A stretch of DNA of 64,000 nt from Saprospiraceae bacterium. GTDB lineage: Bacteria; Bacteroidota; Bacteroidia; Chitinophagales; Saprospiraceae. The stretch covers positions 1 through 64,000 of the forward strand of contig JADLHA010000052.1 of assembly GCA_020848995.1 (NCBI GenBank), in the 5' to 3' direction. A program made the translations under genes and the position numbers. Of the stretch, positions 8,473-16,446 are shown piece by piece (the first letter of the stretch is position 1; the number at the start of each line of letters is the position of its first letter). Below the pieces are notes generated by a model. The model ran no database searches and was not told the origin of the DNA. It saw only the letters and a program-made list of their open reading frames with translations.

Positions 8473-9255
8473 TTGCACCCGGTGAGCCCCCTGCGCTTGT
8501 TTGTGCTGTTTGCGGCGCTGGGGCTGTTGGTGTATTTTGGACTGAGTACTCAGTCCCCGGAAATCCGGAGAGCAAACGCGATCCGAAGTGGTGGACTCGA
8601 GGTGACTGGGGTGGAAAACTTGCTTGCCGATGCCACGGGCCGCCTGACTCCTGTTCAGAAAGCTGAACTGGACGCTTTGAACGAGGTGCTGTCTGCCGCG
8701 GCGGTTGATTCGCTGAAGGCCTCAGCACTCAAAGAATTATCGGGATTCTGGTTTCGCCTGGGGCACCAGGCCCTGGCGGGTAGTTATGCCCGCAACGTGG
8801 CTGAACTGGAAAAATCTGCCGACAGCTGGCGCATCGCGGGAATGACCTTTTTATACGGTCTGGAAGGGGATGCAGCCGTGCAGCATAAGCTGTTTTGCCG
8901 TCAGATGGCTGCCAACAGTTTTGAACAGGCGCTTTCGCTGGATCCCGAAGAACCGGCATATGCTTTTTACCGGGCCATGGCCTGGGTAAAGTTTCCGGAT
9001 GAGAACGCCCCCATGCGGGGCATTCAGCTTCTTCTCGAATTGGAAAAGGAGCAGCCGGAGTACCTGCCCGTCCAGCTTCAACTGGTAGAGTTGGGAATGC
9101 AGACCGGGCAAATGGAAAAAGCAGAAGCCAGATTGCAAAAAATCCTGTCGCAAGACCCGCAGCAGGCTCAGGCGAACTGCCTTATGGCAAAGCTCCTCGA
9201 GCAAACGGGTCGAACGGGGGAAATGGAAAAGTATATAAAACATTGTAAACGTTGA
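8473..9255 (+). CDS. Membrane-anchored tetratricopeptide repeat protein
   Basis: 260 aa if started at TTG 8473, directly after the HU stop. A GTG at 8482 (MSPLRLFVLFAALGLL) is an equally good start. One hydrophobic anchor spans about residues 6-24. TPR-like helices follow, for example AANSFEQALSLDPEEPAYAF near 145-165 and AEARLQKILSQDPQQAQAN near 215-235. It is probably an inner-membrane scaffold facing the periplasm. The position between HU and RNase E/G recurs in Bacteroidota, but the function is not established. Confidence 0.72.
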   Translation: MHPVSPLRLFVLFAALGLLVYFGLSTQSPEIRRANAIRSGGLEVTGVENLLADATGRLTPVQKAELDALNEVLSAAAVDSLKASALKELSGFWFRLGHQALAGSYARNVAELEKSADSWRIAGMTFLYGLEGDAAVQHKLFCRQMAANSFEQALSLDPEEPAYAFYRAMAWVKFPDENAPMRGIQLLLELEKEQPEYLPVQLQLVELGMQTGQMEKAEARLQKILSQDPQQAQANCLMAKLLEQTGRTGEMEKYIKHCKR

Positions 9256-9258
9256 ATT

Positions 9259-9354
9259 ATGCCTTGCGGTAAAAAGAGAAAAAGACATAAAATCGCTACG
9301 CACAAACGCAAAAAGCGGTTGAGAAAGAACAGACACAAGAAGAAGAACAAGTAG
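9259..9354 (+). CDS. Tiny basic COX24/AURKAIP1 (mS38)-like protein
   Basis: A 31-codon frame (MPCGKKRKRHKIATHKRKKR at its start) begins 3 bases after the TPR gene stop and ends in TAG. More than half of its residues are Lys, Arg or His. The pattern KKRKRHK-ATHKRKKRLRKNRHKKK is the Bacteroidota form of the COX24/AURKAIP1 domain, homologous to mitochondrial small-subunit protein mS38. It is therefore probably a ribosomal accessory protein buried in small-subunit rRNA. Its place just before RNase E/G supports a role in RNA or ribosome biology. Gene finders often miss it because of its length. Confidence 0.8.
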   Translation: MPCGKKRKRHKIATHKRKKRLRKNRHKKKNK

Positions 9355-9420
9355 AATTTTATTTCTGCGCAATGTCTGCGATTTCAACAGTTGGAATACG
9401 CTTCTTCAAAATGATTTCAT

Positions 9421-9460
9421 CCGGCAGGATTGCCGGAGTGGCGGCCGTTTGGCAACGGCC
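9421..9460 (+). other. Two adjacent hairpins in the leader of the RNase E/G gene
   Basis: CCGGCA-GGAT-TGCCGG (9421-9436) and GGCCGTT-TGGC-AACGGCC (9443-9460) form two perfect stems of 6 and 7 bp with 4-base loops. No U-tract follows, so they are not typical terminators. They lie about 175-210 bases before the RNase E/G start in a 278-bp gap with no gene, and may be a structured 5' untranslated region. Confidence 0.45.
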
Positions 9461-9632
9461 TTGAATGACCCAAACCGAACAGTACTTTCGGGAACGAAAC
9501 CGGACTGCCGGAAGAGCCACAAGCTCAATAAACAAGAACCGCAGACCCGTGATTCATTGCTTCGCAAAGGCGGGGTGTTCCCGTTCCAATCTGTGATGTT
9601 CGCTCGCATTTCGCATCATACATATATGGTGC

Positions 9633-11186
9633 ATGGAAAAAGAACTCATCATCTCCGCCCAACAGGGTTCTGTGGAGATCGCTCTGCTCGAAGACAGGAA
9701 GCTGGTTGAGCTTCATCGGCAGAAGGCAAATATGCAATTCAACGTCGGGGATATCTTCCTCGGCCAGGTCAAGAAGCTCATGCCGGGCCTCAACGCCGCA
9801 TTTGTTGACATCGGTCACCGAAAGGAGTCGTTTCTACACTATACCGACATGGGCCCGCTGTTCAACTCAAACCTGAAATACACCCAAGAGGCCATGGAAG
9901 GAAGTTATACTTCCCCATTGCTCGACCAGTTTCCGTTGCAGCCGGAAATACCCAAAAACGGCAAAGTTTCGCAAATCCTAGAGCGCCGGACCAATGTGCT
10001 GGTTCAGATCCTCAAGGAACCCATCTCCACCAAGGGGCACCGCCTCACTTGCGAGATCACCATTCCCGGAAGATTCCTCGTGCTCACTCCCTTCAACAAC
10101 ACCATTGCGATCTCCAAAAAGATCGCCAATTCCGATGAGCGCAACCGCCTGTTTCATCTGATCGAGTCGATCCGTCCCAAAAATTTTGGGATCGTCGTGC
10201 GAACCGCCGCCGAAGGAAAAAAAGTGGCTGAAATGCATGAGGAGATCAACAACCTGGTGGAGAAGTGGAAGAGTCTGCACCAGCAGATGTTCAAGTCCAA
10301 GGTACCTGCCAAACTGGTGAGCGAACTGGACAAAACCTCCAGCATCATCCGCGACCTGCTCAATCCAAGTTTTACGCGCATCGTCGTCAATGACAAGGAC
10401 ATCTACGAGGGCATCCGGGTATACCTGGAAAACAACCTTCCGGAAAAGGTGGGGATCGTACAGCACTACCGCGGAGCTAAACCCATTTTCGACCAGTTCA
10501 ACGTTCGGCGCCAGATCAAATCATCCTTTGGCAACACGGCCACCCTTCCAAGCGGAGCTTACATCGTCATCGAGCACACCGAAGCCATGCACGTGATCGA
10601 TGTCAACAGCGGCCCAAAGTCCCAGCGGACCGATCAGGAGAATGCGGCCATCCAGGTCAATAAGGAAGCTGCACAGGAAATTGCCCGCCAACTCCGTTTG
10701 CGGGATATCGGTGGACTGATCATCATCGATTTCATCGACATGAAGAGCAACGAAAACAAGGCAGAGCTCTACAACGCGATGAAGACCTATATGCAGAATG
10801 ACCGGTCGCAACACACCATCTTGCCCCTGAGCAAGTTTGGGTTGATGCAGATCACGCGCCAGCGCGAACGCCAGGAACTCAAGATCGATACATCAGAGGT
10901 TTGCCCTTGTTGTTCCGGCAGCGGCAAAGTATCGGCGACCATATTCGTCGTCGAAGAGGTGGAAAAGTCGCTCGATTTCGTTTTGAGCACGCGACCTACA
11001 GCCAGGCTTACCCTCGAGGTCCATCCATTTGTCGCTTCGTACCTCAAACGCGGTTTGAGAAATTATCCCGTGCGGTGGTTTTTAAAATACATGAAATGGA
11101 TCAACATCCGGGAAAATCCAGACATGCCAGTCGTGCGGTATAAATTTTTCGATGGCACGGATGGGGAGATCCGACTCAAAGGCTAA
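9633..11186 (+). CDS. rng: Ribonuclease E/G family endoribonuclease
   Basis: 517 aa, the length of RNase G-type enzymes. The S1-like part begins VGDIFLGQVKKLMPGLNAAFVDIG. The catalytic core has AMHVIDVNSGPK and LRLRDIGGLIIIDFIDM, which carry the metal-binding acidic residues. The zinc-link motif is VCPCCSGSGK near residue 425. It cuts single-stranded AU-rich RNA in mRNA decay and rRNA maturation. There is no long disordered C-terminal tail, so no degradosome scaffold like that of E. coli RNase E. A structured 278-bp leader precedes it. Confidence 0.95.
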   Translation: MEKELIISAQQGSVEIALLEDRKLVELHRQKANMQFNVGDIFLGQVKKLMPGLNAAFVDIGHRKESFLHYTDMGPLFNSNLKYTQEAMEGSYTSPLLDQFPLQPEIPKNGKVSQILERRTNVLVQILKEPISTKGHRLTCEITIPGRFLVLTPFNNTIAISKKIANSDERNRLFHLIESIRPKNFGIVVRTAAEGKKVAEMHEEINNLVEKWKSLHQQMFKSKVPAKLVSELDKTSSIIRDLLNPSFTRIVVNDKDIYEGIRVYLENNLPEKVGIVQHYRGAKPIFDQFNVRRQIKSSFGNTATLPSGAYIVIEHTEAMHVIDVNSGPKSQRTDQENAAIQVNKEAAQEIARQLRLRDIGGLIIIDFIDMKSNENKAELYNAMKTYMQNDRSQHTILPLSKFGLMQITRQRERQELKIDTSEVCPCCSGSGKVSATIFVVEEVEKSLDFVLSTRPTARLTLEVHPFVASYLKRGLRNYPVRWFLKYMKWINIRENPDMPVVRYKFFDGTDGEIRLKG

Positions 11187-11195
11187 AATTTAAAC

Positions 11196-11224
11196 TTTGG
11201 GCAATACGCGGTCAGGTATCTTTA
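11196..11224 (+). promoter_or_regulatory. Putative promoter of the glycosyltransferase gene at 11250
   Basis: TTTG at 11196-11199 is followed after 17 bases by TATCTTTA at 11217-11224. This matches the Bacteroidota -33 (TTTG) and -7 (TAnnTTTG) boxes with one mismatch in the -7 box. Transcription would start about 15-20 bases before the ATG. Confidence 0.45.
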
Positions 11225-11249
11225 CCTCCGGTTAAGCAGCCTGCCACCG

Positions 11250-12368
11250 ATGGCAATTGGGAAAAGCGTTTTGATTTGTCCGCAACACTGGGGTCTGGGT
11301 CATGTGACGCGGACGATCCCGGTGATCCGGTATTTTATAGACAGAGGCTATCGCGTAGTGCTGGCCTGTTCTGGCGACGGCAGCAGGTTGCTCTCAATGG
11401 AATTCCCCCAACTGAAACTTTTCGACCTGCCAGACTACGGGATGCGATATCCCCATCGCAGCATGTACCTCAATATGCTGCGGCAAATAGCCCAAATGCA
11501 CCTGGCCATCGCACGCGAGTTTTTTGCCATCCGCAGGATCTGCCGGGCCGAAGCGATCGACCTGGTCGTATCAGATACCCGTTTGGGTGCTGCACAACCG
11601 GGAATCCCTTCGGTCATGATCGCACATCACCTCCATTTTCCATTGGGAAACAGGTTTTTTGAGTGGGTCAGCGACGTGTGGTTGAAATTTTTTTACGGCC
11701 TGTACGATCAAATCTGGATTCCGGACATTGCTGGGGACAAAAATCTTTCGGGTGCACTTTCACACGGAGCCAACCTTGGAAACAGCCACTTCATCGGAAT
11801 CCTTTCGCGCTTTATTCCCATAGCGGATACCGCGCAGTACGATTGCGCATTTGTCCTTTCCGGACCGGAGCCCCAGCGCAGCTACCTCGAACGAAGTTTT
11901 GTTGATCAGCTGACCTCCATTTTGCCTGCAAAGTGCATTCTCATACGCGGCTCGAAAAGCGCACCGCCATTGGAAATCAAGGATCAACGTGCGCGAACTT
12001 CACTTGAAGTGCGCGATCTAGTCGATGGTAAGGAGCTCAATTCCATTATGTGTTCTTCCTGGCAGATCGTCTGCCGTTCCGGATATTCGACCTTGCTCGA
12101 TCTGTGCATCATTGGAAAAAGCGCTCTTTTGATCCCTACTCCGGGACAACCTGAACAGGAATACCTTGCAAATGAACTGCTGCGCAAGGGCCTCTTCCAC
12201 TGTGTTGACCAGGAAGCCCTGGACCTGCCGGCTGATCTGGCAAGGGCTGCAACCTTCACGGGTTTTCAGGGCATAAACCTGGGCCAGCCACTTGGCGAAC
12301 GACTCGACCAGCTCATGGGAGAACTGTTTAAGGGCACTTCTAAAAATCCCATTTTGATGCCAGAATGA
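11250..12368 (+). CDS. GT-B type glycosyltransferase (MurG/GT28-like)
   Basis: 372 aa. The N-lobe opens with SVLICPQHWGLGHVTRTIPV, a GLGHxxR donor/acceptor loop as in MurG-like and related processive GT-B enzymes. The C-lobe has CAFVLSGPEPQR and the CRSGYSTLLDL motif of GT28-type nucleotide-sugar sites, then PTPGQPEQEYLANEL. It probably glycosylates a lipid or polyketide at the inner membrane; the substrate is unknown. The last 12 codons (from K361) are not native in appearance: they are the left terminus of a mobile repeat that also supplies the TGA stop, so the original C-terminus has been replaced. Confidence 0.75.
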   Translation: MAIGKSVLICPQHWGLGHVTRTIPVIRYFIDRGYRVVLACSGDGSRLLSMEFPQLKLFDLPDYGMRYPHRSMYLNMLRQIAQMHLAIAREFFAIRRICRAEAIDLVVSDTRLGAAQPGIPSVMIAHHLHFPLGNRFFEWVSDVWLKFFYGLYDQIWIPDIAGDKNLSGALSHGANLGNSHFIGILSRFIPIADTAQYDCAFVLSGPEPQRSYLERSFVDQLTSILPAKCILIRGSKSAPPLEIKDQRARTSLEVRDLVDGKELNSIMCSSWQIVCRSGYSTLLDLCIIGKSALLIPTPGQPEQEYLANELLRKGLFHCVDQEALDLPADLARAATFTGFQGINLGQPLGERLDQLMGELFKGTSKNPILMPE

Positions 12369-12511
12369 ATGTAGCTCGACGAGGCTCAACGATGGAGACT
12401 CTAGGGAGCGATCACTGACTGAGCAGCAACGAAGGATTGTGACAGGAAATTCATTGAGCGCACGTGCCCGTGCGGGCTGGCTGGCGCAATTGGGGGTTTC
12501 TAGAAGCGCCC
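12329..12511 (+). mobile_element. MITE-like element, copy A (183 bp)
   Basis: The left end TAAGGGCACTTCTAAAAAT and right end TTTCTAGAAGCGCCC are inverted repeats of each other with a few mismatches. The middle (GGAGCGATCACTGACTGAGC, then CAACGAAGGATTGTGA) is shared with copies B, C and D. It lacks about 40 bases of the interior seen in copies B and C. No transposase frame is present. The left end overlaps the last codons of the upstream glycosyltransferase. Confidence 0.75.
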
Positions 12512-12823
12512 GAAAGTAGGTATAACCACTTCTGATTGTTCATTACTTAATCCCGCCAAAGGACTCGGGGATAACTTTTTGAAATCCTGAGAGAACAACG
12601 AGGTATAAAGGCCTTCAACAATCCGGGAAACCCTTTTGGGATGTAGCAGACAGACGGCGAGGAACTCTGAATGCGGCTGATTTACGGGACAATAGCTTTT
12701 GTCTCATTTTCTTGGGTACCTGAGCCATAACAACGAGGAAGCTGCTCAAGAGAATTGGGAAGGGATTTGCCTATATGGGAAGAGGAACGTAAGAAAAAGG
12801 GTAATTTTACAAAAACCAAACAC
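12512..12823. other. Intergenic stretch without recognisable gene
   Basis: 312 bases between the mobile repeat and the small membrane protein gene. All frames are short and have no protein-family character. I found no terminator or consensus promoter, although an AT-rich stretch precedes the downstream ATG. Confidence 0.5.
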
Positions 12824-13054
12824 ATGATCAAAAATGTAGGTCGATTGGACCGGGTGATCCGGCTGTCCATTGCAGCCCTCATCCTGCTCGTCTATGCAAA
12901 TGGACACCTCACGGGTGTTCCGGCAATCATCTTGCTGGCCATCGCCGCATTGATGGCGTTGACATCTCTGGTGCGGTTCTGTCCGGCGTATCTGCCCTTT
13001 AACCTGAGGACAAATGCCGGGGAGCAAGACGCCCCGAAGTCCGGCACAGAGTAG
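12824..13054 (+). CDS. DUF2892 (YgaP-type) small membrane protein
   Basis: 76 aa from the ATG giving MIKNVGRLDRVIRLSIAALI; upstream in-frame codons are dismissed because the family begins at this Met. There are two transmembrane segments (about residues 12-28 and 32-50) separated by ANGHLTG, then RFCPAYLPFNL in place of the usual CPLY-like segment. DUF2892 domains occur alone or fused to rhodanese. The function is unknown. It stands alone on its strand. Confidence 0.75.
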   Translation: MIKNVGRLDRVIRLSIAALILLVYANGHLTGVPAIILLAIAALMALTSLVRFCPAYLPFNLRTNAGEQDAPKSGTE

Positions 13055-13093
13055 CACCGCGGACCCTGGCCAAGTGATTACCAGGCTACTCTG
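13047..13093. other. Long-range hairpin after the DUF2892 gene
   Basis: CAGAGTAGC (13047-13055, containing the stop codon) pairs with GCTACTCTG (13085-13093). An inner CCTGG (13065-13069) can pair with CCAGG (13081-13085), overlapping the outer stem by one base. No U-tract follows, so it may be a 3'-end stabilising structure rather than a classical terminator. Confidence 0.35.
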
Positions 13094-13116
13094 GGCAAGG
13101 GTATAAAAACTCCTGG

Positions 13117-13638
13117 CTAGTCGGTTTTGAGATCTTCCCGGCCTTCGCGCATCATTTCGGCGAAGCCCTTTTTCTGCAGCATGGCGTTTACAGTGCGCGC
13201 AATTCTATTCTGTCGGGTTTCATTGGTTTTGGCGCTCTGGATCCATTTGGAAAAGTAGTTGCGATGCGAACCAGGAAGGGAATGAAAATGCTGCCATGCG
13301 GCCGCTTCGGTGGAAAGGGCATCGAGCAATTCCCCGTCAACGGCATAAGGAACTGGATCGAGTTCCAATTCGAGGGTTACGATGTCTCCTGGCTTTTTGC
13401 GAAGCGATTTTCTGAGCGTCGCGTTGACCGGAAGGATGAAACCGCCATGACCCATGGGGAGGATGGATTGGCCGAGAAGTGCCACCGCGTCTATACTTCC
13501 CTTCACGCGATACGATACGCGAACGCCGGGATTAAGGCTATCGGCATGTTCTTTTGAGATCTCGACGTAGGTCCATCCCGATTTTTCGCCTTGCTTTTCG
13601 AATTTTTTCAATTTAGTTTGAAAGCGGATCATGAGCAT
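13117..13638 (-). CDS. DUF1905 / YdeI-OmpD-associated family protein
   Basis: 173 aa; ATG at 13638 or 13632 (MIRFQTKLKKFEKQ). The N-terminal 95 residues are a DUF1905 beta-domain (GWTYVEISKEHAD, then VKGSIDAVALLGQSILPMG). The C-terminal part (RKNYFSKWI-type segment NYFSKWIQSAKTNETRQNRI) is the YdeI/OmpD-associated helical domain. The biochemical role is not established for this family. It overlaps the upstream zinc-ribbon gene by 26 bases, which suggests co-expression. Confidence 0.78.
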   Translation of the reverse strand: MLMIRFQTKLKKFEKQGEKSGWTYVEISKEHADSLNPGVRVSYRVKGSIDAVALLGQSILPMGHGGFILPVNATLRKSLRKKPGDIVTLELELDPVPYAVDGELLDALSTEAAAWQHFHSLPGSHRNYFSKWIQSAKTNETRQNRIARTVNAMLQKKGFAEMMREGREDLKTD

Positions 13639-14002
13639 GCATTAAATAGATGGGAAGGCGAGGCTTGCAAATGCGCACGGCATGGCCGTCGCAGGAATTC
13701 AACCCGTAATCGTAAAACATTTTAATGGCCGCACCGGATTTTCTCACCACCACATGGGTGTGAAAGTTGGCATCGAAGCCCAGGTCTTGCAAGGCCTGCA
13801 GGGGAATGGAGGCGCCACGGTATTGAACATAGAGCCGGGCCAGCAGGCTCCTGTTCAGCCGGAGTTTGCGGTTAATGTGCCGAAGGATTGCCGAATCCGT
13901 TCGCTGGCGCTGCTGATAATGCGCACTCCTGCAATGGTTGTCGCAATATTTTTTATCAGATCTTCCGAGGATGCCGGCGTTGCACCAGTGGCAGTTTTTC
14001 AT
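13613..14002 (-). CDS. Small protein with N-terminal zinc ribbon
   Basis: 129 aa from the ATG giving MKNCHWCNAGILGRSDKKYC; the longer open frame upstream runs through the promoter region. Four cysteines (CHWC and CDNHC) in the first 30 residues make a treble-clef/DUF2116-like zinc ribbon of the kind common in Bacteroidota. The rest has helices and an FDANFHTHVVVRKSG segment without a known domain. It could bind nucleic acid. It overlaps the downstream DUF1905 gene. Confidence 0.7.
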   Translation of the reverse strand: MKNCHWCNAGILGRSDKKYCDNHCRSAHYQQRQRTDSAILRHINRKLRLNRSLLARLYVQYRGASIPLQALQDLGFDANFHTHVVVRKSGAAIKMFYDYGLNSCDGHAVRICKPRLPIYLMHAHDPLSN

Positions 14003-14026
14003 ATCGCCCAGAGCATTTTTTCGATA

Positions 14027-14062
14027 CAAAATTAAGAGCCAGACATTTTTTCCCGGACCAAA
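14027..14062 (-). promoter_or_regulatory. Putative promoter of the zinc-ribbon gene
   Basis: On the minus strand TTTG (14059-14062) and TAATTTTG (14027-14034) are 24 bases apart. The -7 box is a perfect TAnnTTTG match; the spacing is slightly long. Transcription would start roughly 20 bases before the ATG at 14002. Confidence 0.45.
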
Positions 14063-14192
14063 TGTTTTTAAACGCTTATAAACAATTATTATAGCTCTAA
14101 ATTTTTGAAGGAACGTCAAATTGCAGCGTTTTGCGATCCGATCGGTCTGCCAAACACCATTTGATTTTTTAACCATTACAATTTTAACACGT

Positions 14193-14531
14193 ATGAATCA
14201 CCTTAGAAACAGCGTCCGCCTGATCGGCAACCTGGGCGCAAATCCCGAAGTCAAGCAATTGGACAAGGGTAACAAAATGGCACGCTTCTCGATTGCCACC
14301 AACGAGGTTTACCACGATAAGGATGGCAATAAGGTCACTGACACCCAGTGGCATAATGTGGTGGCCTGGGGAAAAACTGCTGATATCGTCGAAGAGTATC
14401 TCGCTAAGGGAAGCGAGGTTGCCATCGAAGGCAAACTGACCTCCCGCAATTACGAGGCTAAAGACGGTGAGAAGAAGTACGTTACGGAAATCGTCCTGAA
14501 CGAACTTCTGATGCTGGGCAGGAAATCCTGA
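14193..14531 (+). CDS. ssb: Single-stranded DNA-binding protein
   Basis: 112 aa from the ATG giving MNHLRNSVRLIGNLGANPEV, the normal start of Bacteroidota Ssb. The OB-fold is complete: ARFSIATNEVY, TQWHNVVAWGKTADIVEEYL and GSEVAIEGKLTSRNYE. It lacks the long disordered tail ending in DDDIPF found in replicative Ssb and stops at LGRKS, so it is probably a secondary paralogue or a short house form. A terminator follows 11 bases after the stop. Confidence 0.93.
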   Translation: MNHLRNSVRLIGNLGANPEVKQLDKGNKMARFSIATNEVYHDKDGNKVTDTQWHNVVAWGKTADIVEEYLAKGSEVAIEGKLTSRNYEAKDGEKKYVTEIVLNELLMLGRKS

Positions 14532-14542
14532 GACCATGACAC

Positions 14543-14578
14543 GGAGACCGGCGTTCCATGAGGAGCCGGTCTCCTTTT
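14543..14578 (+). terminator. Rho-independent terminator of ssb
   Basis: GGAGACCGGC (14543-14552) pairs perfectly with GCCGGTCTCC (14565-14574) across a 12-base loop and is followed by TTTT. It lies 11 bases after the ssb stop. Confidence 0.85.
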
Positions 14579-14853
14579 ACTCTGAAGGCCGTGGATTTCC
14601 CTATTCGTTATCCGATAGGCTTTGCATGATGTGCTAGACGTGGCAGATCCGAAAATGGAAACACCCCGTCAGAGCACATTCACTCCTGGAATGCCTCCTT
14701 TCAATGCGTAACGAACAGGTGTGTTGAAGCGAGTGGGGCATGGCATTCGCCGCACACCGCGAACAGCCTGAGCGAAATCAATGCGGCAAGCACCTGGTTC
14801 GCGCAGACATCAGGGCACACCAGATGGGCTTGCGCTGAAATCTCTCAATGCCT
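14579..14853. other. Intergenic stretch without recognisable gene
   Basis: 275 bases between the ssb terminator and repeat copy B. No frame with family character, no terminator and no promoter consensus was seen. Confidence 0.5.
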
Positions 14854-15122
14854 TAAGGGTACTTCTAAAAACTCCATTTTGATGCCAGCATAAAAAGGGC
14901 TGCCTCTCTCCACGCACTGACGATGCCAGCATAAAAAGGGCTGCCTCCCTTCACATCCTGTTATTTCCAAAATGAATTTAGGGAAAATGAACTGGGCGAT
15001 GAGGGCATCTAAGGAGCGATAACCGAGTGAGCTGAAACGAAGGATTGTGAAGCTAAATTCATTCAGCATACGAGCCTGTTCGGGCAGGCTTGCGCAAGAG
15101 GGTGTTTTTAGAAGTGGCCTTA
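14854..15122 (+). mobile_element. MITE-like element, copy B (269 bp, best preserved ends)
   Basis: The 19-base ends TAAGGGTACTTCTAAAAAC and GTTTTTAGAAGTGGCCTTA are inverted repeats with two mismatches. The flanks read TTAA on both sides of GGGTAC...GTGGCC, consistent with a 4-bp target duplication. Internally a segment starting GATGCCAGCATAAAAAGGGC occurs twice in tandem. No intact transposase is encoded. An interior hairpin GCCTG-TTCGGG-CAGGC sits near the right end. Confidence 0.85.
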
Positions 15123-15544
15123 AGATTGAATTCAGGTAGCGGGCATACTAACGATTGATCGCACTGCAAGCTGACCTGACCGGAAAGCCGGGAATGAAAT
15201 CCGGAGAGAGGGCGTTGCGCAGCTCAGGAAATGCGAATTGCCGGGTCTGGTAGACCGGAGACCTGGTGGGAATCTGCCTGGCCGGTGCATTTTGCATTGG
15301 CTTCAGCCGGTGAAAGGATCGCATTGACACCAACATAAGGAATCAATGCGGACACCGCTTTTTTTGCTGCAGTAATTCATAGAAGGGATGGGGTGCATCC
15401 TGTCTGAAAGAGAACAACGCGCGAAGGGTTTTTTTTGCTGCAGTTATTCATTGAGGGGATCGCATGCTGACCTCTTGAAAAATACCATTTCTGAAATGTC
15501 TACGGGCTCGCAGGATAATCGCGAAGGGGTCCGGACGTTAACTC
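15123..15544. repeat. Gene-free stretch with a 22-bp direct repeat
   Basis: TTTTTTTGCTGCAGTAATTC at 15359 recurs at 15430 with one change (AGTTATTC), a 71-base offset. Looser GATCGCA/GCTGACC similarities occur at about 15154, 15320 and 15457. No protein-coding frame is convincing. This looks like decayed accessory DNA between a mobile repeat and the GNAT gene. Confidence 0.5.
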
Positions 15545-15952
15545 CTAACGGGCACGATGTAGGATGTAACCATTTTCTACCTGCGCAAAATTCAGCTTCG
15601 GGTAATAGTCCATCGCTTCCGGAGCGGAAAGCAGCAGCAGCATGGCCTCTTCGCCGATTTTTTCTTTTGTCAGCGCGACGAGTTTCTTTCCAATTCCGGA
15701 ATGCTGATGGCTTTTTCTGACGGCTAGGTCCGACAGATAACAGCAAAACGAGAAATCCGTGAGCGAACGCGCAATGCCAACCAGCACCTCTCCTTCCCAG
15801 GCACTGACAATGAGGTTGGAATTTGCGTACATGCGGCCGATCCGATCGGGGTCGTTTACCGGCCGTTTGATTCCGGAGCTTGTATACAATTCGATGATCT
15901 GACCAATCTTGGGCATCATGTCGGTTCGGTAGTCTATATGCATCTCTTTCAT
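15545..15952 (-). CDS. GNAT family N-acetyltransferase
   Basis: 135 aa. The acetyl-CoA fold is visible: LIVSAWEGEVLVGIARSLTD (beta 2-3), YLSDLAVRKSHQHSGIGKKL (beta 4 with the Q/R-x-x-G-x-G/A pyrophosphate loop as HQHSGIGKKL), then SAPEAMDYYPKLNFAQVENG (beta 5 to the end). It transfers acetyl from acetyl-CoA to an amine; the substrate is unknown. It is an isolated gene inside the repeat-rich region. Confidence 0.85.
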   Translation of the reverse strand: MKEMHIDYRTDMMPKIGQIIELYTSSGIKRPVNDPDRIGRMYANSNLIVSAWEGEVLVGIARSLTDFSFCCYLSDLAVRKSHQHSGIGKKLVALTKEKIGEEAMLLLLSAPEAMDYYPKLNFAQVENGYILHRAR

Positions 15953-16446
15953 TGAAGGACAAGTTTAAGCAATTCTGTCATCATCGCAATCGTCAACATT
16001 AGGCAAGGCCCTGGAGGATCTGCAGACGGGAGCCCGTCGGTCACCTAGGTCTCGAAACGCAGTGGCATCAATGCTATGTGACCAACCCGCACCATTTTGG
16101 GCAATGCATTTCAAAATCCAATAACCGACAGCGCATAGATGTTGAAGTTCCGCTGAATAGTTTTTTGAACCCATTTTGGAAACCACAGGGTGCATTGTCT
16201 GTGAGTCATTGGTCTTTTGCGAAGGCGGTTACCCCTTGGAAAAATGCAAACGGTGTGGAGGGAGAAAATACGACTGAGTTTGGTCCTCCGATGGGTTATT
16301 GGGGCGTTTCTCTCTTGGCGTGAAGGATCGTGGTTCATCCTTAGCGAGGGTAAGCGCTGTACCTTGTCGGCTCATTCGCCTGCGGCGTCTTCCCAAGCCA
16401 GGGGTTTAACGAGAAATAACTCGCAGCAGCAGTGCATCAATTACTA
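15953..16446. other. Intergenic stretch without recognisable gene
   Basis: About 490 bases. Frames up to about 80 codons exist on both strands, but none has a recognisable domain, a signal peptide or plausible neighbours. No terminator or promoter consensus was found. Confidence 0.45.

Noticed and set aside
9421..9460. Hairpins before RNase E/G as a rho-independent terminator
   Set aside because: No T-tract follows either stem on the plus strand, and both are far from the preceding stop.
16078..16338. Overlapping frames of 75-81 codons on both strands
   Set aside because: Neither strand shows family character and both lie in decayed accessory DNA.
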